Shown here one piece after another: positions 1 through 4,607 of a stretch of 9,589 bases of DNA. The DNA comes from JAUVXJ01 sp034430275 (lineage in GTDB: Bacteria > Chloroflexota > Anaerolineae > UBA7937 > B3-Chlor). Position numbers and translations under genes: made by a program. The stretch spans positions 1 to 9,589 of the forward strand of contig DAOUEW010000012.1 in assembly GCA_034430275.1 (NCBI GenBank), in the 5' to 3' direction. Position 1 is the stretch's first letter, and each line of letters starts with the position of its first letter. The notes beneath the pieces were generated by a model that saw only the letters and a program-made list of their open reading frames with translations, was not told the DNA's origin and did no database searches.

Positions 1-166
1 CGAAGTCGTCCCAACCGTAGGCGACACCATCGAGGCCGAAACCGCCCTCGAAATCGCCATTGGCCACGAGGTTGTCTGCGGGTCCAGCGACCGAAGGCAC
101 GACGACGATGACCACGAGCAAAGCCAACAACGCCAGAATAGATCCTATCCCGATTCGCACTCTCAT
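1..166 (-). CDS. Secreted protein with CBM4/9-like N-terminus (partial, 3' end outside window)
   Basis: Only the first 55 codons are visible; the reading frame runs off the left edge without a stop. It starts at ATG (166-164) behind GGGAGGAG, four to five bases upstream, so the start is firm. Residues 1-28 form a signal peptide: basic MRVR, a long hydrophobic run of L, V and I (about 8-23), then a PSVAG-type cleavage region. The mature protein begins with DNLVANGDFEGGF and continues to GVAYGWDDF. The pattern NL-x-NGDFE followed by a GW is typical of the first strand of carbohydrate-binding modules of the CBM4/9 type at the N-terminus of secreted proteins. The catalytic or structural body cannot be seen, so no enzyme activity is claimed. 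A sigma-70-like promoter at 392-420 probably drives it through a leader of over 200 bases. Confidence 0.75.
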   Translation of the reverse strand, partial: MRVRIGIGSILALLALLVVIVVVPSVAGPADNLVANGDFEGGFGLDGVAYGWDDF

Positions 167-241
167 CGCTCCTCCCTTGTCACAGTCTAGCCAGCCCCGA
201 CGACTGCGCCAGACACCGGGGCCGGGAGACAGCCACGGAAG

Positions 242-280
242 TCACCGCAGCGTCTGGGCGGCGACCTCCCTCACGGTCAC
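242..280 (-). CDS. Possible 12-residue leader peptide
   Basis: A GTG at 280-278 lies eight bases after the GGAGG of AAAGGAGGTG (296-287), one of the best matches to the 16S anti-Shine-Dalgarno in the window. It opens MTVREVAAQTLR and stops at TGA 244-242. An in-frame GTG at 286 exists but is too close to the Shine-Dalgarno. It sits in the putative 5' leader of the secreted-protein gene, 75 bases before its ATG, followed by a hairpin. The peptide has no run of one regulatory amino acid, so classical attenuation is not evident. It could be a leader peptide, a gene remnant, or a chance match. Confidence 0.3.
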   Translation of the reverse strand: MTVREVAAQTLR

Positions 281-391
281 GTACACCACCTCCTTTCGGC
301 ACACATCGCTCGGAGATACCGCGAGTGCAAACACACGAACGGATGCTGACGCCATAATAGCCTGTCTGCACAAGGACGTCCCTTACACAAC

Positions 392-420
392 AGTATACTA
401 CAGTTTGAACACTGTCGCAA
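392..420 (-). promoter_or_regulatory. Sigma-70-like promoter with dyad in the spacer
   Basis: On the minus strand TTGCGA (420-415) is followed by a 17-base spacer and TATACT (397-392). It points at the secreted-protein gene starting at 166. An inverted repeat ACAGT-N6-ACTGT (400-404 and 411-415) lies mainly in the spacer and reaches the edge of the -35 box. AGTATACT (392-399) is itself a perfect palindrome. A regulator binding here could block polymerase; no known operator was recognised. Confidence 0.6.
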
Positions 421-469
421 CGCCCGAAACCTTAAACTGGCTCACCGTGCTGCGGGCACGATCAACCAC

Positions 470-1042
470 CTAAAAAACGGGCTTGCAGAGGATCTCATTG
501 ACCCGCAGGTCGAAGAAGTCCTGGGCATTGGCGCCCCTCAGGATGACCGCCGTATCAGCGCCACGGCCGGTGCCCGCAATCGCCAGAACAGGCTCGCCGG
601 CACGAATCAGCCCCGCGTCGGCCGACATGAGTGTGATCTCACACGCCACCTTCATCCCCTCGCCAAAGATGCGCAGAGTGTAGGCGATGACCTCATCCAC
701 CTGGTAGGTATTGAGTTTGCGTCGGATGGCGCGGTTCACCCCGCCGAAAGCATGTTGGCACGTCAGGAGGCGGGCTCCACCAGCCAGTATCGCCTCCTTG
801 TTGTCGTCGGTCAGCTCCTGCACGTTGGGCTCGCGGCTGCCCGTCGCATGAGTGACCACCACCAGATGATAGTCCTGGAACACCTCGGTTGCTCTCTTGC
901 CCGTATCACCTCCTGTGGTGGCGACGACTACCTGGCGCAGCCCCAACTGTTCGGCCCGCTCTTTGGCGATCTGGAGCGTGCGCTCAGTGTTGTCGTTGTC
1001 AGGTTTCTCGAAATACGTGATGCCACCAGTTCTTTCCGACAC
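470..1042 (-). CDS. Stand-alone pyruvate kinase alpha/beta (C-terminal) domain protein
   Basis: This 190-residue protein matches the family of free-standing proteins resembling the C-terminal domain of pyruvate kinase (PK_C, Pfam PF02887; COG1751), found in archaea and some bacteria including Chloroflexota. It lacks the barrel and active site of pyruvate kinase, so it should not convert phosphoenolpyruvate; its role is unknown. Family-like segments are the helix IAKERAEQLG (25-34), VVVATTGGDTGKRATEVF (38-55; the GDTGKRA loop sits where pyruvate kinase binds a phosphate effector), VVVTHATG (61-68), IFGEGMKVACE (125-135), IAGTGRGADTAV (155-166) and the C-terminal FFDLRVNEILCKP. The start is GTG at 1042 behind GAGGAGGG with four bases of spacing. 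In-frame TGA codons lie just upstream, so no longer start is possible. It follows a terminator (1089-1133), so it probably has its own promoter, but none is clear in the 46 bases between. The gene appears intact and full length. Confidence 0.85.
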   Translation of the reverse strand: MSERTGGITYFEKPDNDNTERTLQIAKERAEQLGLRQVVVATTGGDTGKRATEVFQDYHLVVVTHATGSREPNVQELTDDNKEAILAGGARLLTCQHAFGGVNRAIRRKLNTYQVDEVIAYTLRIFGEGMKVACEITLMSADAGLIRAGEPVLAIAGTGRGADTAVILRGANAQDFFDLRVNEILCKPVF

Positions 1043-1088
1043 GATACCCTCCTCTTGTCGCTCGCACAGTCATCGTCATCATCCGCGG

Positions 1089-1133
1089 AAAAAGGAAACA
1101 CGCGACCGCCGTCTTGATTCTCGTGGTCGCGTG
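1089..1133 (-). terminator. Rho-independent terminator after the PEP-CTERM/DUF11 gene
   Basis: On the minus strand CACGCGACC (1133-1125) pairs perfectly with GGTCGCGTG (1107-1099) across a 17-base loop. It is followed directly by TTTCCTTTTT (1098-1089). It lies 74 bases after the stop at 1207. A second perfect hairpin, ACGGGTC-ACC-GACCCGT (1148-1164), precedes it in the same 3' region but has no T-run. Confidence 0.85.
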
Positions 1134-1206
1134 CTACACCCACCACAACGGGTCACCGACCCGTCCCTGCCGGGCACCGCCTCCCTCGATTCTCGCTGGT
1201 GTCTTT

Positions 1207-1809
1207 CTAGGTCGGATTCTCGGCCGACGCTCTATACTTGGCCCAGCGCACCCCTGCGTAGCTGGCTAGACCGGCCAGACCGCTTCCCAGGAGGAGAAGA
1301 GTGCCTGCCTCCGGCACGAACTCCTCCTCCACATTTATAGTCCTCCGAGGCCGGAACTCCAGCGCGGGACGCTCCACGACGAGGACAGCGGTGTTCACGA
1401 TCTCATACCCTCCGGGCACTGTGTCTCGGACGGTACAATAGATCCTGATGGTCACCTTCTCCCCCGCTGGGACGTTGCCAACGTCCACTGTGACCAACTG
1501 GCCGGACCAACTGGCGGTTCCTTGGGACGTCGTGACAGAGACGATCTGCAAGTAGGGATCCAGATCGTCTGTGACGATGACGTTGTACCACGTGTCCGGA
1601 CCGGCAGTGAACGTGATCTCGAAGACCAGTTCCTCCCCAGGCGAGACGGTGGTCTTGCTGCTGGTCTTTACCGGGGGAACGCTCTGCTGTTGAGCGTGCT
1701 CCTGTGTGGGCGTGGCCCACGCAGTGGAAGTCAGGGAGAGCAGTCCCACGACAACCAGTGCCGTGGACACGAGAACCACGAATCCCCATCGTTTCTTCCG
1801 TTCCCTCAC
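1207..1809 (-). CDS. Secreted DUF11-type protein with PEP-CTERM-like C-terminal anchor
   Basis: This 200-residue exported protein has three parts. Residues 1-32 are a signal peptide: MRERKKR, a hydrophobic core, and cleavage likely after STAWA. Residues about 45-147 form one beta-sandwich of the DUF11 / conserved-repeat type (KTSSKTTVSPGEELVFEITF, VIVTDDLDPYLQIVSV, VGNVPAGEKVTIRI, IVNTAVL). Residues 165-193 resemble a PEP-CTERM sorting signal: VPEAGT, a hydrophobic stretch LLLLGSGLAGLASYAG, then RWAKYR. Proteins with such tails are processed and anchored at the surface by an exosortase; here the motif reads PEA rather than PEP, and a ten-residue extension follows the basic patch. The start is GTG at 1809 behind GGGAGGAG. 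The gene is flanked by its own promoter (1886-1914) and terminator (1089-1133), so it is monocistronic. No binding partner can be named; a structural or adhesive surface role is likely. No exosortase is present in the window. Confidence 0.85.
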   Translation of the reverse strand: MRERKKRWGFVVLVSTALVVVGLLSLTSTAWATPTQEHAQQQSVPPVKTSSKTTVSPGEELVFEITFTAGPDTWYNVIVTDDLDPYLQIVSVTTSQGTASWSGQLVTVDVGNVPAGEKVTIRIYCTVRDTVPGGYEIVNTAVLVVERPALEFRPRRTINVEEEFVPEAGTLLLLGSGLAGLASYAGVRWAKYRASAENPT

Positions 1810-1812
1810 CTC

Positions 1813-1839
1813 TTACTCCTCCCTCTTCAAGTTATTCAC
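1813..1839 (-). CDS. Possible 8-residue leader peptide
   Basis: A GTG at 1839-1837, eight bases after a purine-rich GAGGGGGAG, opens MNNLKREE and stops at TAA 1815-1813, inside the spacer between the Shine-Dalgarno and the GTG of the PEP-CTERM gene. Its codons contain the downstream gene's Shine-Dalgarno, so translation of it would interact with initiation there. With so short an ORF and a purine-rich leader, chance is a real explanation. Confidence 0.2.
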   Translation of the reverse strand: MNNLKREE

Positions 1840-1885
1840 CTCTGATACTCCCCCTCGCTGGGTACGCGCAACATCCTTACGCACT

Positions 1886-1914
1886 ATCTTAGCATAGATT
1901 CGCAAAGGAGTCAA
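1886..1914 (-). promoter_or_regulatory. Sigma-70-like promoter for the PEP-CTERM/DUF11 gene
   Basis: On the minus strand TTGACT (1914-1909), a 17-base spacer and TAAGAT (1891-1886) give a good sigma-70-like promoter. It predicts transcription start near 1879 and a leader of about 70 bases before the GTG at 1809. No other promoter of similar quality lies between it and the gene. Confidence 0.75.
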
Positions 1915-2040
1915 GCGGGTTCTGTAAGCCGATCCAGACACGGCGATGGTCCTGCCCCAGATAGAGACACAACGTGGCCTAGCACTACGGCCGAGAGGAG
2001 GTAGCCGAAAAGCGTCTCCTCGCAGCGTTTCGGAGTCCAA

Positions 2041-2081
2041 CTGGGCGCTGCCGGTGGCAGAAACCGAAGCCGGTTTCCCAG
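2041..2081. other. Compact three-way hairpin structure, candidate structured RNA or DNA
   Basis: Sixteen perfect base pairs are packed into 41 bases. An outer stem CTGGG/CCCAG (2041-2045 and 2077-2081) encloses CTGCC-GGT-GGCAG (2048-2060) and AAACCG-AAGC-CGGTTT (2061-2076). Only C2046 and G2047 are left unpaired at the junction. It lies upstream of both divergent promoters, so neither known transcript would carry it. No riboswitch or ncRNA family was recognised on either strand. It could be an independent small RNA, part of an inserted repeat, or chance in GC-rich sequence. Confidence 0.3.
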
Positions 2082-2160
2082 GATCTAGCACTGGACCCCA
2101 GTCACCCGACTAGCATCCCCCCAAACTCTCCGTCTGCACCTAACTCCTAGCAATGAGGTA

Positions 2161-2225
2161 CGCGCCCCTATCTACTGGGCGTGGCAAACACAATCATAGG
2201 GGCAGGTCTGAGACCCGCCCCTATG
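2161..2225. repeat. REP-like palindromic repeat built on ATAGGGGC
   Basis: The core 2195-2225 is a 31-base palindrome: 15-base arms beginning CATAGGGGC and ending GCCCCTATG, one mismatch (2204 against 2216) and a single central base. A further GCCCCTAT lies at 2164-2171, giving three alternating copies of the 8-mer. CGCGCCC (2161-2167) can also pair with GGGCGTG (2177-2183) with one wobble. Palindromes on a GTAGGGGC/ATAGGGGC theme are, to my recollection, common dispersed intergenic repeats in Chloroflexota and cyanobacteria. No T-run follows, so it is not a standard terminator. A dispersed, REP- or MITE-like element is inferred; copy number cannot be seen here. Confidence 0.6.
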
Positions 2226-2289
2226 GGCCCGGCTCACCCCCGTGTCACGCCTATCTCGCTGTGGTCCCTCACACTCTCTGTCAGTGCAC

Positions 2290-2318
2290 TTGACACGGGA
2301 GCCGCAGAGGCGCACAAT
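2290..2318 (+). promoter_or_regulatory. Candidate promoter for the NTPase gene
   Basis: A perfect -35 box TTGACA (2290-2295) is followed by 17 bases and CACAAT (2313-2318), which matches four of six -10 positions. It predicts a leader of about 120 bases. TGTCA-N7-TGACA (2279-2283 and 2291-2295) and the palindrome AGTGCACT (2283-2290) overlap the -35 box and could form an operator. Confidence 0.45.
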
Positions 2319-2448
2319 CCAGTCACCCTAGGCGCCGGGCCGTGGAGGACGCTCTCACACCCCAGGGCTAGGAACCGGCGCGAAACGGACCAGTAGATCA
2401 CGAGATGGACTGTGACCAGAGAGCAGACCTTCTCTCCGAGAGGAGGCG

Positions 2449-2982
2449 ATGGGCCGTACAATCTTGCTCAACGGGCGCCCGGGCGTAGGCAAGACGACGA
2501 TCATCAGAGAGATCGCAGAACGGCTCGGTGCTGCGGCCGGAGGCTTGTACACGGCCGAGATACGAGAAGGCGGCCGCCGTCAGGGCTTCAAGATCGTCAC
2601 CCTGGACGGCAAGGAAGGCGTTCTATCTCACGTGGATATCAGGGGCACTCCTCGCGTCAGCAGGTACGGCGTGAACCTGAAAGACCTCGAGGAGATTGGA
2701 GTCGCAGCCCTGCGCAGGGCGGTTGCTGAAGCCGACTACGTTCTCGTGGACGAGATAGGGAAGATGGAACTCTTCTCCGAGGGCTTCCGCAGAGCGGTGT
2801 TGGAAGCCATCCGGAGTGACAAACCCGTGGTGGGCACCGTGTTGAGGAGCAAGAACACGTGGGTTGACGGCCTCAAGGCGCTGCCCGAGGTGACCGTCAT
2901 CGAGGTGACAGAGGCCAATCGCGCCGGCATGGCCCGCTCCGTATTGGACCTGCTTCACGCCACATCCCACACCACCAGCTGA
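2449..2982 (+). CDS. THEP1-like nucleoside-triphosphatase (NTPase_1 family)
   Basis: This 177-residue P-loop NTPase belongs to the THEP1 / NTPase_1 family (Pfam PF03266), typical of archaea and thermophilic bacteria. Characterised members hydrolyse NTPs slowly to NDP and phosphate; the physiological role is unclear. The Walker A motif GRPGVGKTT is at residues 9-17, directly after the first strand TILLN. The family segment GGLYTAEIREGGRRQGFKI (31-49) follows, and Walker B YVLVDEIGKMEL is at 97-108. The C-terminal part KPVVGTV (125-131) and VTVIEVTEANR (148-158) also fit the family, as does the length. The start is ATG 2449 after GAGAGGAGG, with short spacing. It is the only convincing plus-strand gene; its stop lies six bases from the stop of the convergent exonuclease gene, leaving no room for an intergenic terminator. 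Probably monocistronic. It appears intact. Confidence 0.88.
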   Translation: MGRTILLNGRPGVGKTTIIREIAERLGAAAGGLYTAEIREGGRRQGFKIVTLDGKEGVLSHVDIRGTPRVSRYGVNLKDLEEIGVAALRRAVAEADYVLVDEIGKMELFSEGFRRAVLEAIRSDKPVVGTVLRSKNTWVDGLKALPEVTVIEVTEANRAGMARSVLDLLHATSHTTS

Positions 2983-2988
2983 ACACAC

Positions 2989-3852
2989 TCAGCCGGCCAT
3001 CCCCACTCCCCCTTCCGAGTCTCCTCGGGCCTCCATCTCGAGGATGCGATCCAACCGGAATGACCGTTGCTCCTTCCGCAGGTGGCACTCGGCCACGAGA
3101 TAGAGGTGGCCTCCATGCGCTGCGACGGACAGAGGAGTGACCATCCTCAGCGTCTCCTCGCCTCGAGCAGAGACGTATCGCAGACGGAGCTCGCCGCCGC
3201 ACTCCAGGGCCTCCTCGATCTGTGGTGGAAGAGACGCCGCCTCGCGTCTGGGCAGCCCTATGCGCCCGCCTTGGGCCTCCACTAACTGGCCCAGGGTGAT
3301 CGCGCCTCTCTGCTCCAGGTCCACCAGGAATCGCTCCAGAATGCCCCTGGTGGTGACGACGTCAGCCAACGCACGGTGTTCGCCACAGGTGTCCAAACCG
3401 AGGTACCGGGCCACGTTGCCCAGGCTATTGCTGGGGAAGCGATAGCAGTGACGGGCCAGCGCCAATGTGTCGATGATCACGTTGTTGATCGGCCAGCACC
3501 CGCAGATCTCGAACTCCCTGCTGAGGAAGGAGAGGTCGAAGGGAGCGTTGTGGGCTACTATCGCACTGCCCTCCAGGAAGTCCAGCACCGTGGCACTGAC
3601 CTCTGCGAAAGTGGACGCGCCTGCCAACTCCTCGTCGGTGATGCCATTCACCGCGCGGGCCCCCGGGGAGATGGGCCGGCCGGGGTCAACGAGACTCTCG
3701 AACCGTGCGAGCTCCCTGCCGGCTCGACAGCGCAGCAAAGCTATCTCGCAGACGCGGTCGCCGAGGTGAGCACTGAGGCCGGTGGTCTCCACATCCAAGA
3801 CGGTGAAGGTGACTTCGCCCAGCGGGATGTCGTGCTCCACCGCAGCACTCAA
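2989..3852 (-). CDS. DEDDh 3'-5' exonuclease fused to a C-terminal WYL domain
   Basis: A 287-residue two-domain protein. Residues 14-178 are a DnaQ-like DEDDh exonuclease, as in the epsilon/PolC proofreading fold. Exo I is VLDVETTGL with D20 and E22, Exo II is IVAHNAPFDLSFL with D106, and Exo III is HRALADV with H159 and D164. All five metal and catalytic residues are present, so it should degrade DNA or RNA from the 3' end. After a linker, residues about 208-274 form a WYL domain: PPQIEEALECGGELRLRYVSARG, the variant motif LYLVA in place of WYL, and the closing RSFRLDRI. WYL domains usually follow a winged helix in transcription factors and sense nucleic-acid or small ligands; here an exonuclease takes that place and no helix-turn-helix is seen. 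The start is TTG 3852, five bases after AAGGAG; it overlaps the acyltransferase stop as TTGA, implying translational coupling. A downstream GTG at 3840 is too far from that site. A repair, RNA turnover or defence role is possible but unproven. Confidence 0.88.
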   Translation of the reverse strand: MSAAVEHDIPLGEVTFTVLDVETTGLSAHLGDRVCEIALLRCRAGRELARFESLVDPGRPISPGARAVNGITDEELAGASTFAEVSATVLDFLEGSAIVAHNAPFDLSFLSREFEICGCWPINNVIIDTLALARHCYRFPSNSLGNVARYLGLDTCGEHRALADVVTTRGILERFLVDLEQRGAITLGQLVEAQGGRIGLPRREAASLPPQIEEALECGGELRLRYVSARGEETLRMVTPLSVAAHGGHLYLVAECHLRKEQRSFRLDRILEMEARGDSEGGVGMAG

Positions 3853-4493
3853 GTCCGCTCCTTCACCCCGTCGGCGTATACACCACGATACTCAGGAGGA
3901 AGGAGTTCAGCCAATCTCTCCATGATGAAGTCGGCGTCAGCCTGGCGCTCCTCCTTGCGAGAAGCGTGCACGCCGCCTTCCGGCAACCTGAAGACCGGGC
4001 CGATGTTCACCGTGAGGTGCGGTCTGCGCAAGCGGCCCAACTCCCCCAGGAGTCTCTCGGTGCCTGTCAGCCCCACAGGCAAGATGGGGACATCCGCCTT
4101 CCGTGCGATGAACACGGGCCCCGTCTTCCCTCTCTCCAGAGCTCCCGTGACGCTCATCCTCCCCTCGGGAGCGATCCCCAGCACCCCACCTCCCTTCAAC
4201 ACCGCAAGGGCCTGACGCAACGCCTCCCGGTCGTATCGGCCCCTGTCAACCCATATCGAACCACTGAGGGAGAGAACCTGGCCGGTGAGCGGCACACGTT
4301 GCAGGTCCTTTAGCGCCATGGCGGTCATCCGCCACGGGAGCGTGGCCATGGCGACCGGAGCATCCCACCAGGCCAGGTGGTTGAACACCAGCAGGAGCGG
4401 CCCTCCCGCCGGCAAGTTCTGCTCACCCTTGACCTCATAGTGAGTGAGCACACGTAGCAGGCCCCTCAGCACAGACTTGAAAAAGCCGTACAT
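3849..4493 (-). CDS. plsC: 1-acyl-sn-glycerol-3-phosphate acyltransferase (PlsC-like)
   Basis: A 214-residue membrane-associated acyltransferase that probably transfers a fatty acyl group to lysophosphatidate to make phosphatidate in phospholipid synthesis. The family blocks are in order: NHLAWWDAP (38-46, catalytic H39 and D44), GSIWVDRGR (78-86), IAPEGRMS (107-114) and ILPVGLTG (137-144). The N-terminus MYGFFKSVLRGLLRVLTHYEVKGEQNLP is normal for the family. The start chosen is ATG 4493, eight bases after GGAGG. The frame stays open to a TTG at 4607, but that stretch crosses the terminator of the upstream gene (4562-4591) and adds unrelated sequence. An in-frame ATG at 4529 has no good ribosome binding site. 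No clear promoter was found between the terminator and 4493. The exonuclease-WYL gene follows with a 4-base overlap. Another member of the acyltransferase superfamily with a different acceptor is possible. Confidence 0.88.
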   Translation of the reverse strand: MYGFFKSVLRGLLRVLTHYEVKGEQNLPAGGPLLLVFNHLAWWDAPVAMATLPWRMTAMALKDLQRVPLTGQVLSLSGSIWVDRGRYDREALRQALAVLKGGGVLGIAPEGRMSVTGALERGKTGPVFIARKADVPILPVGLTGTERLLGELGRLRRPHLTVNIGPVFRLPEGGVHASRKEERQADADFIMERLAELLPPEYRGVYADGVKERT

Positions 4494-4561
4494 CGTCACT
4501 GCCTCCACCATCAAGGCGACGGGGTTCATCCCCAACCATCGCGTCTCTGCAATCCTTCCGC

Positions 4562-4591
4562 AAAGAAAACACTGCGCGGTCTGCGCAGTGT
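4562..4591 (-). terminator. Rho-independent terminator after the L,D-transpeptidase gene
   Basis: On the minus strand ACACTGCGC (4591-4583) pairs perfectly with GCGCAGTGT (4577-4569) over a 5-base loop, followed by TTTCTTT (4568-4562). It begins 16 bases after the transpeptidase stop. It separates that gene from the acyltransferase operon and rules out the upstream start of the acyltransferase frame. Confidence 0.9.
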
Positions 4592-4607
4592 CCAACCTCG
4601 GCCGCAA

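Larger units (their letters stand above)
167..469 (-). other. Leader/intergenic region upstream of the partial secreted-protein gene
   Basis: About 300 bases between the stop of the pyruvate-kinase-domain gene and the ATG at 166. Read on the minus strand it holds, in order: a weak 5-bp hairpin (446-460) without a T-tract; a promoter (392-420); a very strong Shine-Dalgarno (AAAGGAGGTG, 296-287) followed by a 12-codon ORF (280-242); an imperfect hairpin with 9-base arms (191-199 and 217-225, one mismatch); and the ribosome binding site of the downstream gene. The hairpin has no following T-run, so it is not a terminator. No riboswitch family was recognised. Confidence 0.5.
1915..2448. other. 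Divergent intergenic region (about 530 bases), no gene recognised
   Basis: It separates the minus-strand PEP-CTERM gene from the plus-strand NTPase gene. Contents in order: a hairpin-rich stretch (1979-2105) with a compact three-way fold at 2041-2081; ACTGG-ACC-CCAGT (2090-2102); the ATAGGGGC-type palindromic repeat (2161-2225); a candidate plus-strand promoter (2290-2318); and the NTPase ribosome binding site. The motif CTAGCA occurs four times between 1979 and 2155. Open frames across it show no protein-like composition or ribosome binding site and run through the promoters and palindromes. Confidence 0.6.

Noticed and set aside
180..371. A 63-codon minus-strand frame starting GTG at 371
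   Set aside because: Arginine- and cysteine-rich with no convincing ribosome binding site; it reads through the probable leader in a different frame from the better-supported 12-codon ORF.
446..460. Possible terminator after the pyruvate-kinase-domain gene (CGTGC/GCACG hairpin)
   Set aside because: The stem is only 5 bp and no T-run follows, so termination is not supported.
1113..1195. Direct repeat of CGAGAATC (1188-1195 and 1116-1123), each followed by a GGCGGT
   Set aside because: Short match within a GC-rich 3' region; no evidence of a mobile or regulatory unit beyond the terminator that contains one copy.
1043..1206. Riboswitch or attenuator ahead of the pyruvate-kinase-domain gene
   Set aside because: The hairpin at 1148-1164 and the terminator at 1089-1133 are simply explained as the 3' end of the upstream gene. 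No riboswitch consensus or antiterminator pairing was found.
1813..2091. A 92-codon minus-strand frame ending just before the PEP-CTERM gene
   Set aside because: It runs across the promoter at 1886-1914 and has no good ribosome binding site or protein-like features.
2181..2396. A 71-codon plus-strand frame upstream of the NTPase
   Set aside because: It crosses the palindromic repeat and the candidate promoter, and no ribosome binding site precedes its start.
3376..4215. A 279-codon plus-strand open frame
   Set aside because: It is antisense to the exonuclease and acyltransferase genes, whose motifs and overlap are clear. It has no ribosome binding site or recognisable domain; GC-rich codon use leaves the opposite strand open.
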